Source of the DNA: an uncultured Myxococcales bacterium
Lineage (GTDB): Bacteria > Myxococcota_A > UBA9042 > CAIXZC01
Direction: 5' to 3'
Assembly (NCBI GenBank): GCA_903895725.1
Contig: CAITUV010000015.1
Coordinates: 1-64,000 of the forward strand
DNA length: 64,000 bases
The notes beneath the pieces were generated by a model. That model searched no databases. It was not told where the DNA came from and worked only from the letters and a program-made list of their open reading frames with translations. The position numbers and the translations under genes were made by a program. This document shows, one piece after another, positions 20,368 through 29,499 of this stretch; positions within the stretch are counted from its first letter, which is position 1; each line of letters starts with the position of its first letter.

Positions 20368-20907
20368 ATGGACCACGACGAGGACGTGACACTCATGATG
20401 GCGTTCCAACAGGGCGACGAGCGGGCGTTCGATACGCTCTATCGCAAGCATGCGCCGGCGCTGTCTCGCTACTTCTGGCGATCGACGTTCTCCGCTCCGC
20501 TGAGCGAGGAGATGGTCCAGGAAACCTTTCTGAAGATTCACCGCTACAAGGAATCCTACCAGCCGCGGGCCGGTTTCCGCACTTACCTGTACATGGTCGC
20601 ACGCTCGATTCTCCTCAACAACTGGAGGGGCCTCCAGAACTCCCGTCTGCAGGCGGATCTCGACGAGGATCTTCCCCTGGGCGGTTCTTCGGACATGGAC
20701 GACGAGATCGCCCGGCGGGAGGACCTGAGAAGGGTCCAGGCAGCGCTGACGACCCTCCCGGAGCGGCAGGCCACGGCTCTCCTGCTCGTTCGCGGCGAAG
20801 GACTCTCGTACGAGGATGCCGCCCAGACCATGGGCCTCAGCCTGTCCGCCCTGAAGTCGCTGCTCAACCGGGCCAGGAATCTGCTGGCCGAGAAGGTGCT
20901 GCCATGA
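20368..20907 (+). CDS. ECF-type RNA polymerase sigma factor
   Basis: A 179-residue sigma-70 family factor of the extracytoplasmic-function type. Region 2 is visible in AFDTLYRKHAPALSRYFW and EEMVQETFLKIHRYKESYQP. Region 4 is in LPERQATALLLVRGEGLSYEDAAQTMGLSLSALKSLLNRAR. The ATG at 20368 follows a GGGAG/GAGG site; an earlier in-frame ATG lies inside the preceding gene. It overlaps the anti-sigma gene by ATGA. It probably directs transcription of its own operon and of envelope genes. Confidence 0.92.
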   Translation: MDHDEDVTLMMAFQQGDERAFDTLYRKHAPALSRYFWRSTFSAPLSEEMVQETFLKIHRYKESYQPRAGFRTYLYMVARSILLNNWRGLQNSRLQADLDEDLPLGGSSDMDDEIARREDLRRVQAALTTLPERQATALLLVRGEGLSYEDAAQTMGLSLSALKSLLNRARNLLAEKVLP

Positions 20908-21464
20908 AATGCGCTCGATGTCGCGACCTGCTGTTCGAGTACGTCCACGGCTCGCTGAGCGAGGGGGTTCGCCGGGAAGTCGAGGAGCACATCGGCCAGT
21001 GCGCCGCCTGCCGCAGGGAAGCGGAAGCCACTCACAGGAGCTTGGCCGCCCTCGACCGGGTCGATCCCCCCAACCCGTTCGACGCCGAAGCCGGACTGGC
21101 CGCTCTGCGCAAGAGGATCGCTGCATCCCCGGAGCCTCAAGCCCCCTGGTGGGCCCGTCTGCGCCCCCTGCGCTGGCCTGCGGTTGCCGCTGCGGCTGCA
21201 GCGGCGATTGCCGTGACGGTCCTCTACCCGAAGGGGCCTCCGATCGACTCCAGCCGACCCTCCGAAGTGGCCCGGACCGAAGAACCCACGGCCCCCTCCT
21301 CGGAAGACTCCGAGGCCAGAAACCTCGACGTCCTCGTCGAGCTGTTCGACGAGATGCCGCTCTTCGAAGAGTTCGATCTCTTCTCGGAGCACGAGACCCT
21401 GGCCAGCCTCGCCGAGGCCGATGATGCCACCCTGGACCAGCTTCTCGAGGAGGTGGGAGGATGA
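20904..21464 (+). CDS. Zinc-finger anti-sigma factor
   Basis: A 186-residue membrane protein that should hold the adjacent sigma factor inactive. The N-terminal anti-sigma zinc motif H29-x3-C33-x2-C36 is present, with extra Cys at 3 and 6. A single Ala-rich membrane segment (about 91-108) is followed by an acidic exported region with a helix rich in Phe, Leu and Glu. The start overlaps the sigma gene (ATGA) and the stop overlaps the next gene (ATGA), so stoichiometric production is likely. Confidence 0.88.
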   Translation: MKCARCRDLLFEYVHGSLSEGVRREVEEHIGQCAACRREAEATHRSLAALDRVDPPNPFDAEAGLAALRKRIAASPEPQAPWWARLRPLRWPAVAAAAAAAIAVTVLYPKGPPIDSSRPSEVARTEEPTAPSSEDSEARNLDVLVELFDEMPLFEEFDLFSEHETLASLAEADDATLDQLLEEVGG

Positions 21465-21871
21465 AGACGTTGCTCCTGAGTCTCGCAATCCTCTGGCTGC
21501 TCGCGCCTGGCCTGGCCTGGGCACAGGAGCCCCCAACGACGCTCTCCCCGGAAGAGAAGGAGCTTCTCCAGGAACGCTGGGAGAAGTTCCGCAGCCTGCC
21601 CCCCGACAAGCAGGAAGAGCTCAAAGAACGCTACCGGAAGTTCAAGTCACTGCCGGAAGACAAGCAGAAGCAGATCAAGGAGAACTTCGAGCATTTCCGA
21701 CGACTTCCGGTCGGAGAGCGAAGGGATATTCTCAAGGCCTACCGGACGTTCAAGCAGCTACCACCGGGCAAGAAGGCCAAGATTCGCAAGCTCATGCGCA
21801 AGCTGCTCTCTCTTCCGCCCGAGAAGAGACAGAAGGTGATGGAGAAGATCCGGGCAAAACGTGGCCTGTAG
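21461..21871 (+). CDS. DUF3106-like secreted repeat protein
   Basis: A 136-residue secreted protein with a signal peptide ending AWAQ. It has about five copies of a roughly 23-residue helical unit with the core LPPDKQEELKERYRKFKSL. The pattern matches DUF3106-type proteins, which often accompany ECF sigma and anti-sigma pairs. It is strongly basic and probably lies in the periplasm. It overlaps the anti-sigma gene by ATGA. The molecular role is unknown; a signalling or CpxP-like helical binding function is a guess. Confidence 0.8.
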   Translation: MKTLLLSLAILWLLAPGLAWAQEPPTTLSPEEKELLQERWEKFRSLPPDKQEELKERYRKFKSLPEDKQKQIKENFEHFRRLPVGERRDILKAYRTFKQLPPGKKAKIRKLMRKLLSLPPEKRQKVMEKIRAKRGL

Positions 21872-21896
21872 CCCACCCGCTGGAGGTTGGTTGACC

Positions 21897-22793
21897 GTGA
21901 CACGCTTCGTCGAGCTCTTCTGCGGAATCGGCGGAATGGCCTGTGCCGCCAAGGCCCTCGGTGCCGAGATTGTGCTGGCCGTGGATCAGGACCGGCTGGC
22001 ATGCGAAACCTACCGGCACAACTTCGGATGCTCTCCCAGACCGCGCAACATCTGCAACTTCACTTCGGAGGAGCTGAAGGCCACAGGAGCCGACGGGTGG
22101 CTGCTCAGCCCGCCGTGCCAGCCGTTCACCCAGAAGGGAAAGGGGCTCGACGACCAGGACCCTCGCACCGAGCCTCTCCTCCATCTCATCGACCTGCTCC
22201 CTTCCTGCCATCCGGAATTCCTGTTCCTGGAGAACGTGCCCCCGTTTCGAGTCTCTCGCACCCACGGACTCCTCCTGGCCGCGCTCGAACGTTGCGGATT
22301 CCACACGGTCGAGACCGAGCTGTGCCCGACGGAGCTGGGCATCCCGAACCGCCGACGTCGTTTCTATCTGCTCGCCCGCAAGAGGCCGTTTGACAGAGCC
22401 GAGCCGTTGCTGCCGGCGGTCCCGCTTCCCCCCTTCCCTCTGGCCTCCTTCCTCGACCCGAGCCCTGACCCGAGCCTTCTCCTGGAACCCCGCGACCTGC
22501 AGCGCCTGGCCACCACCGACGTCATCCCGCCCGACGGCGTGGCAGCCTGCTTCGGATCCTCTTACGGGCATGCGCTTCGCCGCTGCGGGTCGTACGTCTC
22601 CGTGCCGGATCACGGGGGGACCGGAGTCCGCCGCTTCAGCCCCGAGGAGATCCTGCGGCTCCTGCGATTCCCCGACGGGTTCTCCTTCCCGCCTCAGCTG
22701 AGCACGACGCAACGGTACCGGCTCGCCGGCAACAGCGTGAATGTCGAGGTGGTACGACACCTCCTCGGCATTCTCTTGCCTGAATCACGCTAG
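21897..22793 (+). CDS. Dnmt2/TRDMT1-like cytosine-C5 methyltransferase
   Basis: A 298-residue AdoMet-dependent cytosine-C5 methyltransferase. Motif I is FVELFCGIGGM, the catalytic loop is SPPCQPFTQKGKG, and the ENV motif and the NRRRRFYLLA motif follow. The target-recognition region is short and Dnmt2-like: a Cys-Phe followed by SYGH, GSYV, then RFSPEEILRLLRFPDGF and QRYRLAGNSVNVEVV. Dnmt2 enzymes methylate C38 of tRNA rather than DNA, and a bacterial homologue is known from Geobacter. The Dnmt2 CFT signature reads CFG here. I chose the GTG start because it gives the canonical N-terminus (MTRFVELF) 10 bases after GGAGG. The gene is 25 bp behind the DUF3106 gene. An orphan DNA methyltransferase is the alternative. 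Confidence 0.75.
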   Translation: MTRFVELFCGIGGMACAAKALGAEIVLAVDQDRLACETYRHNFGCSPRPRNICNFTSEELKATGADGWLLSPPCQPFTQKGKGLDDQDPRTEPLLHLIDLLPSCHPEFLFLENVPPFRVSRTHGLLLAALERCGFHTVETELCPTELGIPNRRRRFYLLARKRPFDRAEPLLPAVPLPPFPLASFLDPSPDPSLLLEPRDLQRLATTDVIPPDGVAACFGSSYGHALRRCGSYVSVPDHGGTGVRRFSPEEILRLLRFPDGFSFPPQLSTTQRYRLAGNSVNVEVVRHLLGILLPESR

Positions 22794-22853
22794 AGAAGGG
22801 TCATACGAGAGAATAGTCACTCCAGGAGAGCGACGAAGAGTCACCCTGGACGC

Positions 22854-24068
22854 TCAGAAGGAAACCCCCAGGGAAGCACCGACCGAATCCGGTCCGACGA
22901 CAGGCACGAAGCTCACCGGCGTCTCCCCCGTCCCGGAACCCGAGTCACCGCCGGTGACCAGCAGGGCGATGACACCGCCGGCGGCCAGGGCACCGCCAAC
23001 CCCCCACAGCGCATACGCTGCGTAGGCGGGCGGGACGACTTCCTCGTCGAACCGGTCTGAGATCTGCTGGTCCGTCATGCCCTTCGTGTCGTCGGCCAGC
23101 TCATTGTTGCGCTTTGCCGCAATGCCGAAGCTGACACCGCCACCCGCAGCGGTTGCGACTCCCGCTCCGACCAGGAGCCAGGGCCACCATGGACGCTCAG
23201 CGCCCGCTTCCCCCCCAGCACCCGCTCCGCCACCGCCATCTCCGCCGGCTCCGCCAATCTTTCCGGCAGGCAGCGCCGCAACCGCCTCGGTCCTCTCCCC
23301 GGCGCGAACCGTGGCGTTTCCGCTCCAACTGCCGGCACCTTCCCAGAAGACTTCCACCTTGTATTCGCCGGGAGCCAGATCCGCGGTTACCGGCAACGGT
23401 CCCATGGCCTTGCCGCCAATCCGCACGCTGCTCCCTACCTGAGGCCCCGTGACGGCCAGAACACCTGTCGTCGGAACCGCAGCAAGCTCGAAGCGGTAGG
23501 AATCCTTCTCCCCTTTGCCGACACGAAGGGTCTCCTTGCGCGAGACGTACCCATCCTTCACCAGCTCGACCGTGTATTCCCCCGGCGGGAGCCACCAGGA
23601 GAGAGGTGCACGCACCCGATGCATCCGATCGCCGGGCGGAAACACGACCGTGGCCCCGGGCGGCTCGGTTTCGACTTTCACCTTGATGTGAACCTTGCGA
23701 AGCGAGTCCTCCATGTCCCGGATGGTCTGAGCGACGTCCACATCGGTCTGGTCCGCCCGCTGGAGGTAGACCGTCAGGTGGTACCATGCCTCCGGTAGCC
23801 GCTCCACCCCCTTCAGCGCCAGGCCGAGGTTCTTGTGCAGCTTCACCACCTGGTCCTCGGAAGCAACTTCGACGGCCTGGAGCCAGAAGTCGATGGCATC
23901 CAGGAACTTCTCGGCTTTGAATGCTTCGATGGCCTTCTGGTTCAAAGCCCGGGCCTTCTCCGTGTCCTCCGCCGCAGCCGGCCGGCTCCAGGCGAACAGC
24001 GCTGCACAGACCAACACAGCGGACAAACTGCGCACGGCCGCACCCCGCAAGCTGCTCGAAACGACCAT
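22854..24068 (-). CDS. Secreted TPR and PEGA-domain protein
   Basis: A 404-residue protein with a signal peptide (LFAWSRPAAAED), TPR-like helices (AIEAFKAEKFLDAIDFWLQA) and two PEGA-type beta units (VKVETEPPGATVVFPPGD and a second after TTGVLAVTG). A Gly-rich spacer leads to a membrane helix (about 300-325) and a second hydrophobic segment near 365-385. PEGA domains are envelope-associated and in myxobacteria often accompany Ser/Thr kinases. The ATG at 24068 has GGGAGGGG upstream and lies 20 bp after the kinase stop, so the two form an operon. The function is unknown; it may be an output or scaffold of that kinase. Confidence 0.8.
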   Translation of the reverse strand: MVVSSSLRGAAVRSLSAVLVCAALFAWSRPAAAEDTEKARALNQKAIEAFKAEKFLDAIDFWLQAVEVASEDQVVKLHKNLGLALKGVERLPEAWYHLTVYLQRADQTDVDVAQTIRDMEDSLRKVHIKVKVETEPPGATVVFPPGDRMHRVRAPLSWWLPPGEYTVELVKDGYVSRKETLRVGKGEKDSYRFELAAVPTTGVLAVTGPQVGSSVRIGGKAMGPLPVTADLAPGEYKVEVFWEGAGSWSGNATVRAGERTEAVAALPAGKIGGAGGDGGGGAGAGGEAGAERPWWPWLLVGAGVATAAGGGVSFGIAAKRNNELADDTKGMTDQQISDRFDEEVVPPAYAAYALWGVGGALAAGGVIALLVTGGDSGSGTGETPVSFVPVVGPDSVGASLGVSF

Positions 24069-24088
24069 CTGACCCCTCCCGGCCGCGC

Positions 24089-25771
<1,683 letters not shown>

Positions 25772-25942
25772 TTCCTGTTCCCGTCGTTCCCGCGTCCGCT
25801 CAGATCAGACCCGTGCGCATGCTAGCATCGTGCGGGGGCGTCCGCAAGTTGAACTGTGCGAGTCCTTGCCGGGCGCGCGCGACAAGACGGGAAAGACGAT
25901 GCACCGGCTCGGGCTGACTCCCTGGTTCGGCCGCGACATCGG

Positions 25943-25972
25943 TTGACGCGTCGGTCCGGGCTCGGCTAGACT
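25943..25972 (+). promoter_or_regulatory. Candidate promoter of DUF1820 gene
   Basis: TTGACG (25943-25948) is followed after 18 bp by TAGACT (25967-25972), leaving a leader of about 50 bases before the ATG at 26031. Recognised by eye. Confidence 0.4.
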
Positions 25973-26030
25973 GACGCAAGCTCAGCGAGCCCCGGCCATC
26001 GAGCACGGGGGGCGCTGCAGGGGAGAGACG

Positions 26031-26357
26031 ATGGCCAGGAAGAAGGATGCCACCAGCTACGTAGTCAGCTACCGCGAGCCGAAGGACAACAAGATCGTCA
26101 CCCTCACCGTCCGATCCATCGAGAGCTCGGATCTGGGCTTGAGCTTCATCGCCCTGTCCGACTTCGTGTTCAAAGAAAATCCCCTCATCATCGACCCATC
26201 GGAGCAGGATCTTCGCGACCGGTTCGAGAACACGCGGCGCCTGCATCTGTCCATCTACACCATCCTCTCGATCGAAGAGGTCGGCAAGGCAAATAAGGGG
26301 CTGGCCCTCAAGGGGAGGAAATCCAACGTGGTGGTGCTTCAGCCGCCGGAGAAGTAG
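26031..26357 (+). CDS. DUF1820 family protein
   Basis: A 108-residue small protein resembling the DUF1820 family, with the features SSDLGLSFIALSDFVF, then VDPSEQ-like IIDPSEQDLRDRFENTRRLHLSIYTI, then SIEEV. The family has no established function. The start is supported by GGGGAGAG a few bases upstream. It stands alone, divergent from the kinase operon and convergent with the inositol cluster. Confidence 0.75.
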   Translation: MARKKDATSYVVSYREPKDNKIVTLTVRSIESSDLGLSFIALSDFVFKENPLIIDPSEQDLRDRFENTRRLHLSIYTILSIEEVGKANKGLALKGRKSNVVVLQPPEK

Positions 26358-26363
26358 ATCGCC

Positions 26364-26423
26364 CTGGGGTTGGGGGCTGGGGGGTTGGTTTCAGGATCGA
26401 ATCGGGATCGAATCGGAATCAGG
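26364..26423. repeat. G-rich tract and GGAATC-like repeats at a gene junction
   Basis: The gap between the convergent DUF1820 and inositol synthase genes holds a run of G4-6 blocks separated by TT or CT (26364-26390), then an imperfect repeat of ATCGAATCGG (26392-26423). The G-run could fold as a quadruplex. A very similar G-rich string occurs inside the nitrogenase-like gene near 63268-63312. Confidence 0.5.
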
Positions 26424-26440
26424 AAAACGGGCCGTGCTGC

Positions 26441-27769
26441 CTATTCGAAGTAGTTATAGTACTCGATCCCGAGGTGGGTGATCAGCTCCTCGCCGATCAG
26501 ATAGCGCAGCGTATTCTTCATCTTCCAGAGCTGGATGAACAGATCGTGCTCCGGGTAGACCGACGGAGCGTGGAGCGGTGCCTTGAAGTAGAACGACAGC
26601 CACTCCTGGATCCCCGACATTCCCGCGCGCTGGGCCAGGTCGGTAAACAGGATCAGATCCAGGGCAACCGGTGCGGCCAGGATTGAGTCCCGGCAGAGGA
26701 AGTTGATCTTGATCTGCATCTTGCGGCCCATCCAGCCGAAGATGTCGATATTGTCCCAGCTTTCCTTGTTGTCGCCCCGGGGCGGGTAGTAGTTGATCCG
26801 CACCTTGTGGAACAGGTCGCCGTACAGCTCGGGATAGATGTCGGGCTGCAGAATCGTGTCCAGCACCGACAGCTTCGAGACTTCCTTGCTCTTGAACGAG
26901 TCGGGATCATCCAGCACTTCGCCGTCGCGATTGCCGAGGATGTTCGTCGAGAACCACCCGTCCACACCAAGCAGGCGGGCCTTGAACCCCGGAGCGATGA
27001 TGGTCTTCATCAGGGTCTGGCCGGTCTTGAAATCCTTTCCGCAGTGGGCGACCTTCTTCTCCTGTGCCAGCTTCGTCAGCGCAGGGCAGTCGTTGGTCAG
27101 GTGCGGCGCTCCGTTGATGTACGGAATCCCGTTCTTCAGCGCCGTGTACGCGTAGATCATGCTCGAGGAGATTCCCGGGTCGTTGTTCTTCAGGCCGGCC
27201 TCGAACGACTCCACCGTGAAATGCACCTCGGACGGCTGGATGTAGACTTCGGTGGATCCGATCCAGATCATGACGAGCCGGTCGCACCCGTTCTCGGACT
27301 TGAACCGGTGGATATCCTCCTCCAGCATGAGGTGCTTGTCCCACAGGGTCTTTGCCTGCTTGACATTAGGCCCGTCGAGCTTCTTGACGAACCGCCGGTC
27401 GAACACGGCCGACATCGGCTTGATGCTGCCGAGGTAGTCCTTGACCTGGTCGAGCTGCTCGTTCGTGCAAACGCCGGCCTTCCTGGCCGCGGTGAGGCAG
27501 TCGTCCGGGAAGATGTCCCAGCCGCCGACCACCACGTCGTTCAGATCGGCAAGCGGGATTACCTGCTTGACCAGGGGCTGCCGCCCCTCGTCCCGCCGCC
27601 CCAGCCGGATGTGCCCCATCTGGGTCACCGAGCCGAACGGAGGGTAGAGATTGCGCCGGATACCCTCGATCCCGGCCAGCAGCGTTGTCGTCACAGCACC
27701 CATTCCGGGGATGAGCACCCCGAGCTTTCCCTTGGCCTCCCGAATCGGAACTGCCTTTCTCTCCGCCAT
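26441..27769 (-). CDS. myo-Inositol-1-phosphate synthase
   Basis: A 442-residue NAD-dependent enzyme converting glucose 6-phosphate to L-myo-inositol 1-phosphate. The N-terminal nucleotide-binding site (GVLIPGMGAVTTTLLAGI), the central NGIPYINGAPHLTND region and the GKDFKTGQTLMKTIIAPGFK segment match the MIPS family, as does NYYPPRGDNKESWDNIDI. The ATG at 27769 has GGAGG 10 bases upstream. Further upstream in-frame starts would run into the preceding kinase gene. It begins 5 bp after a PfkB kinase and ends a three-gene inositol operon. Confidence 0.93.
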   Translation of the reverse strand: MAERKAVPIREAKGKLGVLIPGMGAVTTTLLAGIEGIRRNLYPPFGSVTQMGHIRLGRRDEGRQPLVKQVIPLADLNDVVVGGWDIFPDDCLTAARKAGVCTNEQLDQVKDYLGSIKPMSAVFDRRFVKKLDGPNVKQAKTLWDKHLMLEEDIHRFKSENGCDRLVMIWIGSTEVYIQPSEVHFTVESFEAGLKNNDPGISSSMIYAYTALKNGIPYINGAPHLTNDCPALTKLAQEKKVAHCGKDFKTGQTLMKTIIAPGFKARLLGVDGWFSTNILGNRDGEVLDDPDSFKSKEVSKLSVLDTILQPDIYPELYGDLFHKVRINYYPPRGDNKESWDNIDIFGWMGRKMQIKINFLCRDSILAAPVALDLILFTDLAQRAGMSGIQEWLSFYFKAPLHAPSVYPEHDLFIQLWKMKNTLRYLIGEELITHLGIEYYNYFE

Positions 27770-27774
27770 GGCAT

Positions 27775-28638
27775 TCACCTCCGCGCCTTGACCTGCGAGA
27801 TCCACTCCTCGAAAACCGGGTTGCCCACCAGGGCGTCCCGTGTCAACGGCCCACACAGGCCGACTTGAACCGAGCATATCCGACATGCGAAATCCGCCGC
27901 CGCCAGCGCATCCCGCTGCACCGAGTAGTGCACGAGGAAGGCAGCCGCAAAGGTATCACCCGCACCGGTGGGGTCAAGCTCCTTGACCGGATACCCCGGG
28001 ACGTGAGTCTGACTGCCGCGCAGCCAGACGGCAGCGCCCCCGGGACCTCGGGTCTCCACCACCACGTCGGCAGCCGAGCGGAACTGCACGCCCAACTCGG
28101 GGTGATGGGCGACATCCTCCTCGCTGTAGAAGAGCACATCCACCCCGTCCAGTCCGGCAAGGAACTCGGAATCCACCCGGGGAACGACCCGGCCCCCGTC
28201 CCTCGTGGTGCGCAACCACCCCTGGAGCGATGCCCCGGTCAGCCTTCCCCGAACCGACGCCTCCAGCCCCGACCTCAGCTCGGAGTAAACCGGGCAGAGC
28301 AGCACGATGTCCTCGTTCCCCCAGCCGGCAGGCAGAGCATCCTTCGGGATTGCCCCTCCGTCCGCACAAAGGAACTGCTCACGGGCACTACCTCGGTATA
28401 CGTTCCGGAAAGTCGTCGTCTCCCCGGCCTCCACCAGCGAAACCTCGCAGGAGAGCTGCTTGAGTGCCTCGTCCAGCGGAAACCCGGGCCCCACGGCCGA
28501 CACGATGCGGACGTCGAAGCCAAGCGCCTGCGCCGCACAGCCGCTGTAAAACACCGATCCGCCGGGGACATTCCCACCCTCTTTCACGTCGAGCGTGAAA
28601 TTCCCCACGAGCAGGATCTGGTACGGCGTTCCCTTCAA
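27775..28638 (-). CDS. PfkB-family sugar/inositol kinase
   Basis: A 287-residue PfkB (ribokinase-like) kinase. The N-terminal GGSVFYSGCAAQALG region and the catalytic ATP-binding signature DPTGAGDTFAAAFLV are clear. Family members phosphorylate sugars, nucleosides or inositol. Because it lies between an inositol-phosphate cytidylyltransferase-like gene and inositol phosphate synthase, an inositol or inositol-phosphate substrate is the best guess. Archaeal and plant PfkB myo-inositol kinases are precedents. The substrate cannot be proved from sequence. Confidence 0.82.
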   Translation of the reverse strand: MKGTPYQILLVGNFTLDVKEGGNVPGGSVFYSGCAAQALGFDVRIVSAVGPGFPLDEALKQLSCEVSLVEAGETTTFRNVYRGSAREQFLCADGGAIPKDALPAGWGNEDIVLLCPVYSELRSGLEASVRGRLTGASLQGWLRTTRDGGRVVPRVDSEFLAGLDGVDVLFYSEEDVAHHPELGVQFRSAADVVVETRGPGGAAVWLRGSQTHVPGYPVKELDPTGAGDTFAAAFLVHYSVQRDALAAADFACRICSVQVGLCGPLTRDALVGNPVFEEWISQVKARR

Positions 28639-28653
28639 CTGCCTACCCCCTCT

Positions 28654-29397
28654 TCACTCCCTGAACCTGCCATCTGCGATGGCGCTCTCCGCTTCGTGCA
28701 GCATCTCGGGTGTGTCCACGTCCTGCCAGAATCCGTCCCCGATGTCGAACGCTCCCATCCGACGCTCTGCGATGAGCTGCTTCATCACCCGGGAAATCGA
28801 TGCATCCCCTTCCGCCTGGATCAGCGCCTCCAGCCTCGGCGTCACCTGCGACGACAGGAGAAACATCCCCGTGTCGATGCAGTTATAGGTCGAAAGGTCT
28901 TTCCCGATCTGAGCAACCCGGTCTCCCTCTGCCACCACCTTGGTGGCATCGTCAAGATCAAAAACGTCAGCGATCTTGTGGTCCACGGCAAGGACGGCCA
29001 TGTCGCCTGCCAATCCCCGGGCGGTCAATCGCTTGAGGGTCCGCCCCTCGAACAGGTGGTCGCTCATGAGCAGCACGAAGTCGCCGGAGCATTCCCGGGC
29101 ACCGTGGTAGAGCGATACTCCATTGGACAACTCGTACCGCGGATTGAACACGAACCGCACGGGTCCTGCGACCGGCCACTTCCGCACCGTCGACTCGACC
29201 ACGTCGGCCATGTGCCCGACCACGATCACGGCCTCCTCGATGCCCGCAGCAAAGGCACCGTCCAGCACCCGCATCAGGATGGGCCGGCCGCCCACCGGCT
29301 CGAGCGGCTTGATGAGGCTCCCGCCCGGACGCATGGCCTGGAGACGGCTACCGAATCCCGCTGCCACCACCACCGCCTGTCTGAACTGGTTCGTCAT
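28654..29397 (-). CDS. Nucleotidyltransferase, probable CTP:inositol-1-phosphate cytidylyltransferase
   Basis: A 247-residue sugar-nucleotidyltransferase fold protein. The GxGxR nucleotide loop is VVVAAGFGSRL; KPLEPVGGRPIL follows. The segments NPRYELSNGVSLYHGAR, LLMSDHLFE and IGKDLSTYNCIDTGMFLL closely resemble the cytidylyltransferase part of archaeal and thermophile inositol-phosphate enzymes (IPCT), which make CDP-inositol. I prefer the ATG at 29397, preceded by GGAG, over one 9 codons upstream. It heads the operon with the PfkB kinase and inositol phosphate synthase. An alternative is a generic sugar-phosphate nucleotidyltransferase. No CDP-alcohol phosphatidyltransferase partner is visible in the window. 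Confidence 0.72.
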   Translation of the reverse strand: MTNQFRQAVVVAAGFGSRLQAMRPGGSLIKPLEPVGGRPILMRVLDGAFAAGIEEAVIVVGHMADVVESTVRKWPVAGPVRFVFNPRYELSNGVSLYHGARECSGDFVLLMSDHLFEGRTLKRLTARGLAGDMAVLAVDHKIADVFDLDDATKVVAEGDRVAQIGKDLSTYNCIDTGMFLLSSQVTPRLEALIQAEGDASISRVMKQLIAERRMGAFDIGDGFWQDVDTPEMLHEAESAIADGRFRE

Positions 29398-29499
29398 CGT
29401 CCGCTCCGTCCACACGCCGCTCATGGAAGCAATGTCCGTGCCAGTGCCGCTGCCCTGTGCTCATCCGCAGGGCCCCTCCCGCGTGGTCGGGGCTGGGTA

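Noticed and set aside
29452..29473. A rho-independent terminator between pgk and the inositol operon
   Set aside because: Only a 6-bp stem (GCCCTG/CAGGGC) with no T tract is present.
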